A stretch of DNA of 10,259 nucleotides from Chitinophagaceae bacterium. GTDB taxonomy: Bacteria; Bacteroidota; Bacteroidia; Chitinophagales; Chitinophagaceae. Below are positions 1 through 7,263 of the stretch, in pieces. The DNA is taken from the NCBI GenBank assembly GCA_009996555.1, contig JAACZX010000477.1, positions 1 to 10,259 on the forward strand, in the 5' to 3' direction. The notes beneath the pieces were generated by a model, which saw only the letters and a list, made by a program, of their open reading frames with translations, ran no database searches and was not told the DNA's origin. The translations under genes were made by a program, and so were the position numbers. Each line of letters begins with the position of its first letter. Position 1 is the stretch's first letter.

Positions 1-2300
1 ATACCTGCTGCCACTGCAGCAAACAGCCCAACATTTAACCCTGTGCGGTAGGGATAATTCTGCAACCACTTGCTTACTGCAAACCACGAAACAGGAATTG
101 CAATAAGAAGTGAGATAACAACAAGCTTTAAAAAATCTTTCGATAAAGCGGTTACAATAGCCGATACAGATGCACCCAATACTTTTCGCACACCTATTTC
201 TTTCAAACGCTTTTCAGCAGCAAGTACCGATAAACCAAACAAGCCGATGCAGGAAATGAAAATGGTGAGCGCAGCACCGAACAACAGCATTTTTTTCCAC
301 TTTGCTTCAGCATCGTACTGTCGCTGGTTGCTGATGTCTTTAAATTCATAACTGTAAGGCTGCATGGGCTGAATACTCTTGTACACCTTTTCAATGTAGG
401 GCAACACATTTGCAGCTGATCCTTCTTTAATGCGAACAACAGCAAGATCCAATCCCCACACATCGCCACGAAACACCTGTGGCTTTATTACTTCATTTAA
501 AGAAGCGTAATGATAATCTTTTACTACACCCACCACTGTGTACTTTTTCTGATTATACCAGAAGTCGATCACTTCTCCTATTGGCTTTTTCCATCCTGCA
601 GCTTTTACAAATGCTTCGTTTACGATAGCTGCCGAATTTGTATCGGACGTGAAGGCCGCAGAAAAATTACGACCTTGTACCACGGGAATTTTATACACCG
701 GTAAAAACTCCGGATCGATCCAATCAACTGCAAACTCAATTTCCTGCGATCCGTTTACCTTCGCCAGTGTTCGGTTGTTACCGTTATTACGCACTGCCAC
801 CTGTTCAATAGCCGGATTTTTGAGTAACTCCTGGCGAAAAGTAGCAAACTGCTTGTAAGGAATATCAGGGATCGTTAATACATTCTTATCGTTATAACCA
901 AGATCTTTTGAAATAAGAAAATCGAACTGACGGTACATAACTGTTGTAGCAATAATCAGCAACGTTGCAAGTGAGAACTGCAAAACCACAAGCGATTTTT
1001 GTAAATAGTTCTTACCCGATAAGCGAAAGCGGTTGTATAATGTTTCCACCGGGTTAAAGCCTGACAGCACAAGTGCCGGGTAAAAGCCAGCCATAAAACC
1101 CGTAAGGAGAAACAAAAGTACATAGCTCAGCATCAGTTTTGCATCAAACAGGTAAGACAACACCAATGCTTTGTTTGAAAGCTGGTTGAAGGCAGGCATC
1201 AGCAACTGTGCAATACCCACCGCTATCACAAAGGCTGCAAAACAAATAATATATGATTCGCCAAGAAATTGCCAGATCAATTGCCGGCGGTCGCCACCTA
1301 CTACTTTACGCACACCAATTTCACGTGCACGCTTTAAAGATCTTGCAATGGTGAGGTTAACGAAATTGATACAGGCAATCAACAAAACAAATAATGCAAT
1401 TCCTGAAAGTATATACGAGTATGTTGGGTTGCTTGCATCTGTCATTCCGTTTGATGCAATGTATTCCTTGTTCAGATGTATATCGGTATAAGGCTGCAGC
1501 ATATACACAGCCTTTGCTTTGTAATTATACTTTTCCGCCACCACTTTTGTCATTTCTTTTGAATCAGCAACATAATACTGCATCATCTTCTTTTCAGTTT
1601 GCTTCACATCTGCACCGGGCGTTAATACAACAAATGTGTTAAGAAAGAAATTGAACCAGTTCATCCGGTCTGTCAACTCATCCGGACGCATTTGCATTTT
1701 AGTTAACAGCTGAAATTTGATGGAAGAGTTCTGCGGGCAGTCCTTTGCAACAGCAGTAACAATGTGAGGTTTAAACTCACCATTACGTTGCAACTGCAGT
1801 GTTTTACCAACAACATCAGCCGATCCAAAAAACTTTTTTGCAACTGTTTCAGTGATCACAACAGCATCGGGTTGCTGCAAAGCAGTTTTTTCATCGCCAT
1901 GCAATAATGGAAAATCAAATATGGAAAAAAAATTACTGTCAACCTTGTGTGCTTCCTGCCCCAATACTTCTGAACCTTTTTTGATATTTACATAATCGCC
2001 CTGTAAACGCACAAAGGCTGCAATTTCAGGCACGCCCGAAGCAAATGCAGGTCCGTGAAAACTACCGGTGTTTCCACTTTTCATCATAATGCTTCCATCG
2101 GGGCCCACCTCTTTACTAACAATACGGTAAATATGATTAACGTTGGGAAGGAACCTGTCGTAACTCACTTCATCTTTTGTGTACAACAGGATGAGCATGG
2201 CACAGGCCAGCCCCATACTTAACCCGGCAATATTGATAAATGAATAGATCCTGTTTTTTGCGAGGTTTCGCAAGGCTGTTTTAAAATAATTTCTGAACAT
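1..2300 (-). CDS. FtsX/MacB-family ABC transporter permease, second copy (C-terminus cut by window edge)
   Basis: My own translation from the ATG at 2300 is open for 766 codons to the window edge. It begins MFRNYFKTALRNLAKN. Predicted helices lie near residues 22-42, 297-317, 348-370, 388-410, 435-456, 671-692 and 723-741, with an eighth cut near 757. Two large extracytoplasmic MacB_PCD-like domains span about 45-290 and 460-665. Each half has the FtsX coupling motif: REIGVRKVVG (326-335) and KEIGVRKVLG (700-709). The layout is an internally duplicated 8-helix permease acting in the inner membrane with an ABC ATPase. By alignment to its neighbour, about 28 residues are missing. It starts 12 bases after the stop of the upstream permease, so it is the last visible gene of the exporter operon. 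It is a clear but diverged paralogue of that neighbour. Family assignment is firm; substrate is unknown. Confidence 0.93.
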   Translation of the reverse strand, partial: MFRNYFKTALRNLAKNRIYSFINIAGLSMGLACAMLILLYTKDEVSYDRFLPNVNHIYRIVSKEVGPDGSIMMKSGNTGSFHGPAFASGVPEIAAFVRLQGDYVNIKKGSEVLGQEAHKVDSNFFSIFDFPLLHGDEKTALQQPDAVVITETVAKKFFGSADVVGKTLQLQRNGEFKPHIVTAVAKDCPQNSSIKFQLLTKMQMRPDELTDRMNWFNFFLNTFVVLTPGADVKQTEKKMMQYYVADSKEMTKVVAEKYNYKAKAVYMLQPYTDIHLNKEYIASNGMTDASNPTYSYILSGIALFVLLIACINFVNLTIARSLKRAREIGVRKVVGGDRRQLIWQFLGESYIICFAAFVIAVGIAQLLMPAFNQLSNKALVLSYLFDAKLMLSYVLLFLLTGFMAGFYPALVLSGFNPVETLYNRFRLSGKNYLQKSLVVLQFSLATLLIIATTVMYRQFDFLISKDLGYNDKNVLTIPDIPYKQFATFRQELLKNPAIEQVAVRNNGNNRTLAKVNGSQEIEFAVDWIDPEFLPVYKIPVVQGRNFSAAFTSDTNSAAIVNEAFVKAAGWKKPIGEVIDFWYNQKKYTVVGVVKDYHYASLNEVIKPQVFRGDVWGLDLAVVRIKEGSAANVLPYIEKVYKSIQPMQPYSYEFKDISNQRQYDAEAKWKKMLLFGAALTIFISCIGLFGLSVLAAEKRLKEIGVRKVLGASVSAIVTALSKDFLKLVVISLLIAIPVSWFAVSKWLQNYPYRTGLNVGLFAAVAAG

Positions 2301-2312
2301 CGGATGAAAGGT

Positions 2313-4745
2313 TTATTCGTTGCGTAAGCTTTTTACTGGATTGGTTAATGCAGCTTTTACAGCCTGCAGGCTCACCGTAAGAATGGCAATGATCAAGGCC
2401 AGCACAGCAGCAGCGGCAAATACCCACCAGCTGATGTTTACACGATAAGCAAAATTCTGCAACCATTCATTCATGGCCCACCATGCAAGAGGTATAGCAA
2501 ACACACAGGCGATGAACACCAGTTTCACAAAATCTTTACTGAGCATTTGCACAATACCTGAAACAGATGCACCTAACACTTTACGGATGCCGATCTCTTT
2601 TGTACGCTGTTCAGCCATGTAGGTTGCCAGGCCAAACAAACCAAGGCAAGCGATAAGTATGGCGAGAAACGAAAATGAAAATGCTACTTTACCAACACGC
2701 TGCTCATCACGGTACATTCTGTCGAATGAATCATCAAGAAAACTGTATGTAAATGGCATGCCTGGCGCCATTGCTTTGAACTTCGTTTCTACCTGCGCCA
2801 GTAAATTTTTCATATCCTTTGTTTCAACACGAAGAGCTGTTGCCCACCTGTTGTGACCCAGTTGAAAACAAAGCGGCCCCACATTTTTACGCAACGATTC
2901 ATAATTGAAATTTTTCACCACACCTATAACTGTATATGCAACCGGGGCTCCATCATCAGAAGAACGATAAAGTTTTTTACCGATAGGATCATCAAGACCA
3001 ATTAATGCTGCTGTACTTTCATTGATAATTAATCCTGTTGAATCGCTGCCGAATTCTTTTGAAAAATTACGTCCTTTAATGATCTCCATTCCAAGCGTGG
3101 GAACATAATCATGATCAATCCGCCAGTTCTGCATATTAAATCCGTTCTTATCCGTCATCACAGCTTCGGTTGACCAAGTGTTATCGTTGCGTGATGAATT
3201 TGCCACCGGTAAAAAACCCGCAAATGAGGAAGCTTTTACACCACTTAGTTTTTCAATTTCTGTTCTGAACGATCCTGCTGTGCTTCCGTTCATAGACGGA
3301 TTGTCAATAATGAGCACTTGCTCTTTATTAAACCCGATCTTTGTTGTTTGTATATAATTCAGCTGCCTGTAAATAACAATTGTACCTGTTATGAGTAGAA
3401 TGGTTGTGAAAAACTGGAATACCACAAGTGAACTACGCAGACTGCTTTTTGAAAATCCTGTATTGATCTTTCCTTTTAATACAGTGATGGGTTTAAACGA
3501 TGAAAGGAAGAAAGCCGGGTAACTTCCCGCAAGTAAACCCACTGCAACCGGTAACAATAAAAGGAAAATAAGGAACTGAGGTTTCAGCAGATCAGTAATA
3601 TGAAATTCTTTTCCTGCAAGATCATTAAACCAGCCTAACGCAAGCCATGCGCAAATAATTGCCAGCAACATTGCTATGGAACTTGTAAGTGTTGACTCCG
3701 CAAGAAATTGACGTATCAACGATTTTTTTTCTGTGCCCAATACTTTACGGATACCCACTTCCTTTGCACGAGATGCTGAACGTGCAGTGGAAAGATTCAT
3801 AAAGTTGATGCAGGCAATAAGCAGGATAAACAACGCCACAGCACCAAAGATGTACACATACTGTATACTTCCGTTTACCCCCAGCTCCACCCTTCTTTCT
3901 GAATAAAGGTGAATATCTGTAATGGGCATAATAGAATAGCCCAGCCTGTTACCAGCTTTTTCAAAATCTTTCATGCTTTCAATCTGCATGAACTGTTTTG
4001 CCTGCGGCAAAATATATTTATCAACTACCTGCGTAAAATTTTTCTCAAATTCTTTGTAATCAGTACCCTCCTTTAAAACAATATAAGTATGAAAATTATG
4101 GCTGAGGAAGTTGCCAAAGCCATAGTCAACATTATCCATCGACAGAAACATGTCGTAAATAAAATGAGAGTTGCGGGGAATATCATTGATCACTGCTGTT
4201 ACCTTGTACAGTCTTGCTCTTTCATCGTTACACTCCATCATTTTACCCATTGCCGCAGAAGCAGAACCAAAATATTTTTTGGCTGTTGATTCTGTAAGAA
4301 CAACAGTGTTTGGTTCATTCAGTGCTGTTTTTAAATTTCCGGCAAGAGCAGGAAATGTAAACACATCAAACAATGTTGAATCGGCATACACTACGCCTTC
4401 TTCAGTAATAAATTCATTTTCTTTTTTGAACAACTTTGTTCCCTCACTTGCATAAATCCTTGCAAACTGCTCCACTTGCGGATAATCTTTTTTGAGTGTT
4501 GCACCCATCGGGTCAGAGCTTACAGCAAGGCTCATATCAGTGCCGCCAAAACGAATATCGGAATGCACACGATAGATCCGGTTTGCTTTTTCGTGGTAGC
4601 GATCATAGCTTATCTCATCGGTAATGTATAATGCTATAAGAATAAAACAGGCAAGGCCCGATGCCAGCCCGATGATATTGATAAGAGAGAATGTTTTATT
4701 CTTAAGTAAATTTCGCCAGGCTATTTTAATATAATTCGTGAACAT
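2313..4745 (-). CDS. FtsX/MacB-family ABC transporter permease, first copy
   Basis: The protein has 810 residues from the chosen start at 4745 (MFTNYIKIAWRNLLKN). An in-frame ATG at 4769 would add eight residues (MPTIKPYF), but the 4745 start matches the N-terminus of the paralogue next door. Predicted helices are at about 22-42, 297-317, 352-374, 390-410, 437-458, 688-708, 740-758 and 773-795. Two large periplasmic MacB_PCD-like regions occupy about 45-290 and 462-685. The FtsX coupling motif appears twice, KEVGIRKVLG (328-337) and KEIGIRKVLG (716-725), showing an internal duplication that would make one chain equivalent to a MacB or LolC/E dimer. These permeases transmit ATP hydrolysis to the periplasm, for export or for driving an adaptor. 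It lies 58 bases after the ATPase gene and 12 before the second permease. Substrate cannot be read from sequence. Confidence 0.95.
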   Translation of the reverse strand: MFTNYIKIAWRNLLKNKTFSLINIIGLASGLACFILIALYITDEISYDRYHEKANRIYRVHSDIRFGGTDMSLAVSSDPMGATLKKDYPQVEQFARIYASEGTKLFKKENEFITEEGVVYADSTLFDVFTFPALAGNLKTALNEPNTVVLTESTAKKYFGSASAAMGKMMECNDERARLYKVTAVINDIPRNSHFIYDMFLSMDNVDYGFGNFLSHNFHTYIVLKEGTDYKEFEKNFTQVVDKYILPQAKQFMQIESMKDFEKAGNRLGYSIMPITDIHLYSERRVELGVNGSIQYVYIFGAVALFILLIACINFMNLSTARSASRAKEVGIRKVLGTEKKSLIRQFLAESTLTSSIAMLLAIICAWLALGWFNDLAGKEFHITDLLKPQFLIFLLLLPVAVGLLAGSYPAFFLSSFKPITVLKGKINTGFSKSSLRSSLVVFQFFTTILLITGTIVIYRQLNYIQTTKIGFNKEQVLIIDNPSMNGSTAGSFRTEIEKLSGVKASSFAGFLPVANSSRNDNTWSTEAVMTDKNGFNMQNWRIDHDYVPTLGMEIIKGRNFSKEFGSDSTGLIINESTAALIGLDDPIGKKLYRSSDDGAPVAYTVIGVVKNFNYESLRKNVGPLCFQLGHNRWATALRVETKDMKNLLAQVETKFKAMAPGMPFTYSFLDDSFDRMYRDEQRVGKVAFSFSFLAILIACLGLFGLATYMAEQRTKEIGIRKVLGASVSGIVQMLSKDFVKLVFIACVFAIPLAWWAMNEWLQNFAYRVNISWWVFAAAAVLALIIAILTVSLQAVKAALTNPVKSLRNE

Positions 4746-4803
4746 GAAATAAGGTTTAATGGTTGGCAAAACGATTACTGAACAGGTTTATGATTAATGA
4801 TTG

Positions 4804-5481
4804 TTACACAAGAATATTTTCTGTAACGGTATGCCCATCGAGCATACGCACAATGCGGTGACTGTACTTGGCATCGTGTTCACTATGTGTTACCATAATG
4901 ATGGTTGTGCCTTGTTCATTCAAATCGGTAAGTAACTGCATCACTTCATTGCCGTTTGAAGAATCAAGGTTACCGGTAGGTTCATCTGCAAGAATAAGTT
5001 TTGGTTTGTTTACCACAGCACGGGCAACAGCCACACGCTGCTGCTGTCCACCGCTCAACTGCTGCGGATAGTGGTTACGGCGATGCATGATCTGCATTTT
5101 ATCCAGCACTTCTTCTACACGCTTCTTACGTTCATCGGCTTTTATATTGCAGTAAATAAGTGGCAGCTCCACATTTTCATATACAGTTAATTCATCAATA
5201 AGGTTAAAACTCTGGAATACAAAACCAATGTTTCGTTTACGCAGATCTGCTCTTTTCCGTTCTGTAAAACCGGCCACTTCAATTCCGTTGAACATAAAAC
5301 TGCCACCATCAGGATCATCGAGCAAGCCAAGAATATTGAGCAGTGTGGATTTGCCGCAACCGCTTGGCCCCATCACTGCCACAAATTCGCCTTCCTTTAC
5401 TTCCATTGAAAGCTTGTTCAGTGCAACGGTTTCCACTTCTTCCGTGCGATAAAACTTTTCGAGATTAGAGATCTTTATCAT
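4804..5481 (-). CDS. MacB/LolD-type ABC transporter ATP-binding protein
   Basis: This 225-residue protein is a complete stand-alone nucleotide-binding domain of the MacB/LolD/FtsE class, and it powers the adjoining permeases from the cytoplasmic face. Visible motifs are Walker [10 protein letters not shown] (38-46), Q-loop FVFQ with Gln90, signature LSGGQ (142-146), Walker B LILADEP (162-168, catalytic Glu167), D-loop NLDS and H-loop His199 in VTHS. All catalytic residues are present, so it should be active. The family-typical [16 protein letters not shown] stretch follows the Q-loop. Length is normal for the family. It begins 12 bases after the small peptide gene and ends 58 bases before the first permease gene, so it belongs to the same transcript. 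It is the only ATPase seen for two permeases. LolD-type lipoprotein sorting is less likely because an HlyD adaptor heads the operon. Confidence 0.97.
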   Translation of the reverse strand: MIKISNLEKFYRTEEVETVALNKLSMEVKEGEFVAVMGPSGCGKSTLLNILGLLDDPDGGSFMFNGIEVAGFTERKRADLRKRNIGFVFQSFNLIDELTVYENVELPLIYCNIKADERKKRVEEVLDKMQIMHRRNHYPQQLSGGQQQRVAVARAVVNKPKLILADEPTGNLDSSNGNEVMQLLTDLNEQGTTIIMVTHSEHDAKYSHRIVRMLDGHTVTENILV

Positions 5482-5493
5482 TGATAAGAGTTT

Positions 5494-5661
5494 TTACAAT
5501 TGAAACATATTTACAGGGCCGGGTACAAACATATCCTGCACCGGCTTTTGTATGGGTTGTGCTTCTGCCTGGCAGTTCATGTTTTTTACTGCCATGGCCG
5601 ATGTAACAATGGCTGCAAACAACAGCGCTATTATTGCCGAGAAAAGGAATTGTTTTTTCAT
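5494..5661 (-). CDS. Small exported peptide (55 residues, signal peptide) in the ABC exporter operon
   Basis: I do not recognise a family. The reading frame runs from ATG at 5661 to TAA at 5494. The N-terminus MKKQFLFSAIIALLFAAIVT is a textbook signal peptide: a lysine pair, then a hydrophobic core of about 17 residues. It is followed by SAMA, which fits a signal peptidase I site after Ala24. The predicted mature peptide has 31 residues. It has one Cys (30), several Gln and Met, and a proline-containing tail (MFVPGPVNMFQL). There is no lipobox, so it is probably not a lipoprotein. The gene fits neatly between its neighbours, 5 bases after the adaptor stop and 12 bases before the ATPase start, which supports a real translated gene. 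It could be exported cargo, a periplasmic accessory or regulator of the transporter, or, if uncleaved, a one-helix membrane subunit. Confidence 0.72.
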   Translation of the reverse strand: MKKQFLFSAIIALLFAAIVTSAMAVKNMNCQAEAQPIQKPVQDMFVPGPVNMFQL

Positions 5662-5666
5662 GATGT

Positions 5667-6920
5667 TTATTTCTTTAAGATTAACTCCTGCATATTGCCA
5701 TAGTTTTCATAGCTGCTGGTAATAACTTTATCGCCGGGCTTTAATCCACTCAGTACTTCATAGTAATCAGGATTCTGACGTCCTAACTGAATATCTACTT
5801 TATATGCTACGGTTCCGTTCTCATTCACTTTAAATATCCAGTTACCACCTGTTTGCTGGTAGAAACCACCTTTGGGCACAAGCACAGCCTGTGTTTCTTC
5901 ACTCAATGCCAAACGTATTTGCAATGTTTGTCCACGGCGTACAGTTTCAGGCGCTTTATCAGTAAACTCCATATCAACCTGGAAACGTCCATTGGCAACC
6001 TGTGTATATACTTTTTTAATTTTCAGTTTATAGGTTTTGCCCGCAACATCGCAATTACCTTCAAGCCCTGTAAAAATGCGGCTGATATAATGTTCATCAA
6101 TATCCACACGCACTTTAAATCCACTCATCACATCTATTTGTCCTAAACGCTGACCTTTGTTTTTATTCTCACCAATTTCTGCATCAAGTGAAGTGAGTTG
6201 ACCATCAACAGGAGCTCTTACAATCAGGTCACCAACTTTTTTACGCATCAGCGCCAGTGTGCGTTTCATTTGCTGGTAGCTTTCACTCATTTGATCTACC
6301 TGCTGCTTCATACTGGTTGCATCCGTTTTCATGATCTGCTCAGTCAATCTTTTGCGGCGCAGTTGATAATCGTATAAATTCTTACTGCTTTGAAATTCCT
6401 GCGACCCGATCACTTTCTGTTCGTATAATTTTTTATTGAGGTTGTAAATACGTTCCGCTTCTTTCAATGCATTATCTACATCTGCATCCTGGTTCTGGCG
6501 ATTGATGGAGTTTTGCTCAGCATTGTTTTTGCTGATCTGCATTTGCGTTAACACATTAAACACCTGTGTTTCCTGGTTGGCAAGTTGCAGTTCAAGATCG
6601 GTATTGGATAAACGAAGGATCGGTTGGTCTTTTTTCATCATAGCACCATCCTCCACATATTTTTCTTCCACACGGCCGCCCTCCATTGCATCGAGGTAAA
6701 TGGTTGTAACCGGAAGCACAATACCGTTAACAGATATAAATTCCTGGAACGCCCCTTTTTTAATTTCACTAACTGAAATGCGTTCCGTATCAACATTCAA
6801 TTTTGATTTGCCTGATGTGAAATAAACACTGCCGGCAATCAACAATACAATACCTGCAATGCCCGCAATTGTGAGAATGCGTTTGGTATTCCATTTCTTT
6901 TTTTCAATAACTCTGTCCAT
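5667..6920 (-). CDS. HlyD/MacA-family periplasmic adaptor (membrane fusion protein)
   Basis: The protein has 417 residues and is anchored in the inner membrane by one N-terminal helix (about 15-34) after a basic cytoplasmic stub. Order of domains: beta-barrel/lipoyl N-half at about 45-105 (GGRVEEKYVEDGAMMKKDQP is the typical half-lipoyl stretch), a long Gln/Lys-rich alpha-helical coiled-coil hairpin at about 105-225, the second lipoyl half at 228-258 (VRAPVDGQL), a beta-barrel at about 260-345, and a membrane-proximal domain to the end (LKPGDKVITS). Adaptors of this type bridge an inner-membrane MacB-like transporter to a TolC-like outer-membrane channel. It is the first gene of the minus-strand operon, with the divergent regulatory region in front of it and the small peptide gene 5 bases behind. 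Start at 6920 gives the usual basic N-terminus. Length is normal. Substrate is unknown. Confidence 0.95.
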   Translation of the reverse strand: MDRVIEKKKWNTKRILTIAGIAGIVLLIAGSVYFTSGKSKLNVDTERISVSEIKKGAFQEFISVNGIVLPVTTIYLDAMEGGRVEEKYVEDGAMMKKDQPILRLSNTDLELQLANQETQVFNVLTQMQISKNNAEQNSINRQNQDADVDNALKEAERIYNLNKKLYEQKVIGSQEFQSSKNLYDYQLRRKRLTEQIMKTDATSMKQQVDQMSESYQQMKRTLALMRKKVGDLIVRAPVDGQLTSLDAEIGENKNKGQRLGQIDVMSGFKVRVDIDEHYISRIFTGLEGNCDVAGKTYKLKIKKVYTQVANGRFQVDMEFTDKAPETVRRGQTLQIRLALSEETQAVLVPKGGFYQQTGGNWIFKVNENGTVAYKVDIQLGRQNPDYYEVLSGLKPGDKVITSSYENYGNMQELILKK

Positions 6921-6967
6921 GAAAAATGTTTTCCTGAATTTACTTTTTGCTTGTTTTGTTTACGCTG

Positions 6968-7001
6968 AAAATTACCCCGGTGTTACAACCAGGGTAATTT
7001 T
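6968..7001. promoter_or_regulatory. Strong inverted repeat / hairpin upstream of the adaptor gene
   Basis: AAAATTACCC (6968-6977) is exactly complementary to GGGTAATTTT (6992-7001). Inside it, after one C/A mismatch, GGT (6979-6981) pairs with ACC (6988-6990) around a 6-base loop. The structure lies 47 bases before the adaptor start. As no gene ends here, a terminator for a known gene is unlikely. It could be a protein-binding palindrome or a structured 5' leader of the exporter mRNA. The pairing is seen directly; the function is inferred. Confidence 0.6.
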
Positions 7002-7007
7002 TTAAAC

Positions 7008-7041
7008 CAAAGAAATCAATGAGCGAAACAAAGTCGGCAAA
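7008..7041 (-). promoter_or_regulatory. Possible Bacteroidota housekeeping-type promoter for the exporter operon
   Basis: On the minus strand, TTTG (7041-7038) is followed after 22 bases by TTTCTTTG (7015-7008). The latter is one base off the known TAnnTTTG -7 element of the phylum. Transcription would then begin at about 7000, at the very start of the hairpin. The match is weak in AT-rich DNA. Confidence 0.2.
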
Positions 7042-7110
7042 TAACCTATAACATCATGCCAACAGGGTAACCGGTTGGTTTTCAAACAACTTACTGCACA
7101 GTATGATAAA

Positions 7111-7153
7111 AAGTGTACGGTTTCGATACAGCAAGTGTACGGTTTCGATACAG
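7111..7153. repeat. Tandem operator-like direct repeat, two 21-bp copies with 22-bp period
   Basis: Two perfect 21-bp copies lie at 7111-7131 and 7133-7153, separated by one base. Each contains the 17-bp core TGTACGGTTTCGATACA (7114-7130 and 7136-7152), an imperfect palindrome with TGTA/TACA arms and a symmetric inner G/C pair. The 22-bp period is close to two helical turns, placing both sites on the same DNA face. This is how enhancer sites for NtrC-type activators are usually arranged, and the adjoining gene encodes such an activator. It lies about 65-107 bp upstream of the candidate -24 element of that gene and about 190 bp upstream of the adaptor start. Confidence 0.75.
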
Positions 7154-7217
7154 TTGCTGGCCCGCTGTAATTTTATTGAAATTTAGTTGTCTATGCTTTA
7201 TGAATATGGTAAAATTG

Positions 7218-7233
7218 TGGCAGTAAAAAAGCC
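7218..7233 (+). promoter_or_regulatory. Candidate sigma-54 (-24/-12) promoter of the two-component operon
   Basis: TGGCAG (7218-7223) and AAGCC (7229-7233) keep the invariant GG and GC dinucleotides exactly 10 bases apart, as sigma-54 promoters require. The -24 half matches TGGCAC at 5 of 6 bases; the -12 half keeps only GC. Transcription would start near 7244, 20 bases before the regulator ATG, with the tandem repeat centred about 112 bp upstream. The geometry is right, but a chance match is possible. Confidence 0.4.
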
Positions 7234-7263
7234 GCCATCATTTTTTACTATTTAAACAAAACA

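Larger units (their letters stand above)
6921..7263. other. Divergent intergenic regulatory region (343 bp)
   Basis: No credible gene was found here on either strand. It separates the minus-strand exporter operon from the plus-strand two-component operon, so it must hold promoters for both. It contains, left to right, a 10-bp-stem hairpin (6968-7001), a weak Bacteroidota-type promoter candidate on the minus strand, a small palindrome AACCGGTT (7069-7076), the tandem operator-like repeat (7111-7153), and a sigma-54-like element before the regulator gene. Confidence 0.85.

Noticed and set aside
4746..4769. Upstream in-frame ATG adding MPTIKPYF to the first permease.
   Set aside because: The downstream ATG yields an N-terminus that aligns with the neighbouring permease (MFxNYxKxAxRNLxKN).
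6964..6977. GG-N10-GC on the minus strand as a sigma-54 promoter for the exporter operon.
   Set aside because: Only the invariant dinucleotides match. The flanks (GGGGTA and CAGC) differ from TGGCAC and TTGC, and the element overlaps the hairpin arm.
6968..7003. Hairpin followed by a T-run on the plus strand as a rho-independent terminator.
   Set aside because: No plus-strand gene lies upstream, as the neighbouring adaptor gene is read the other way, so there is nothing known to terminate.
7047..7061. Minus-strand TGGCAT (7061-7056) as a sigma-54 -24 element.
   Set aside because: The -12 position reads TA instead of GC, so the required second half is missing.
7193..7255. 20-codon open frame ending 8 bases before the regulator ATG, as a possible leader peptide.
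   Set aside because: No supporting start context, and it would lie mostly upstream of the candidate transcription start near 7244. Length is within chance.
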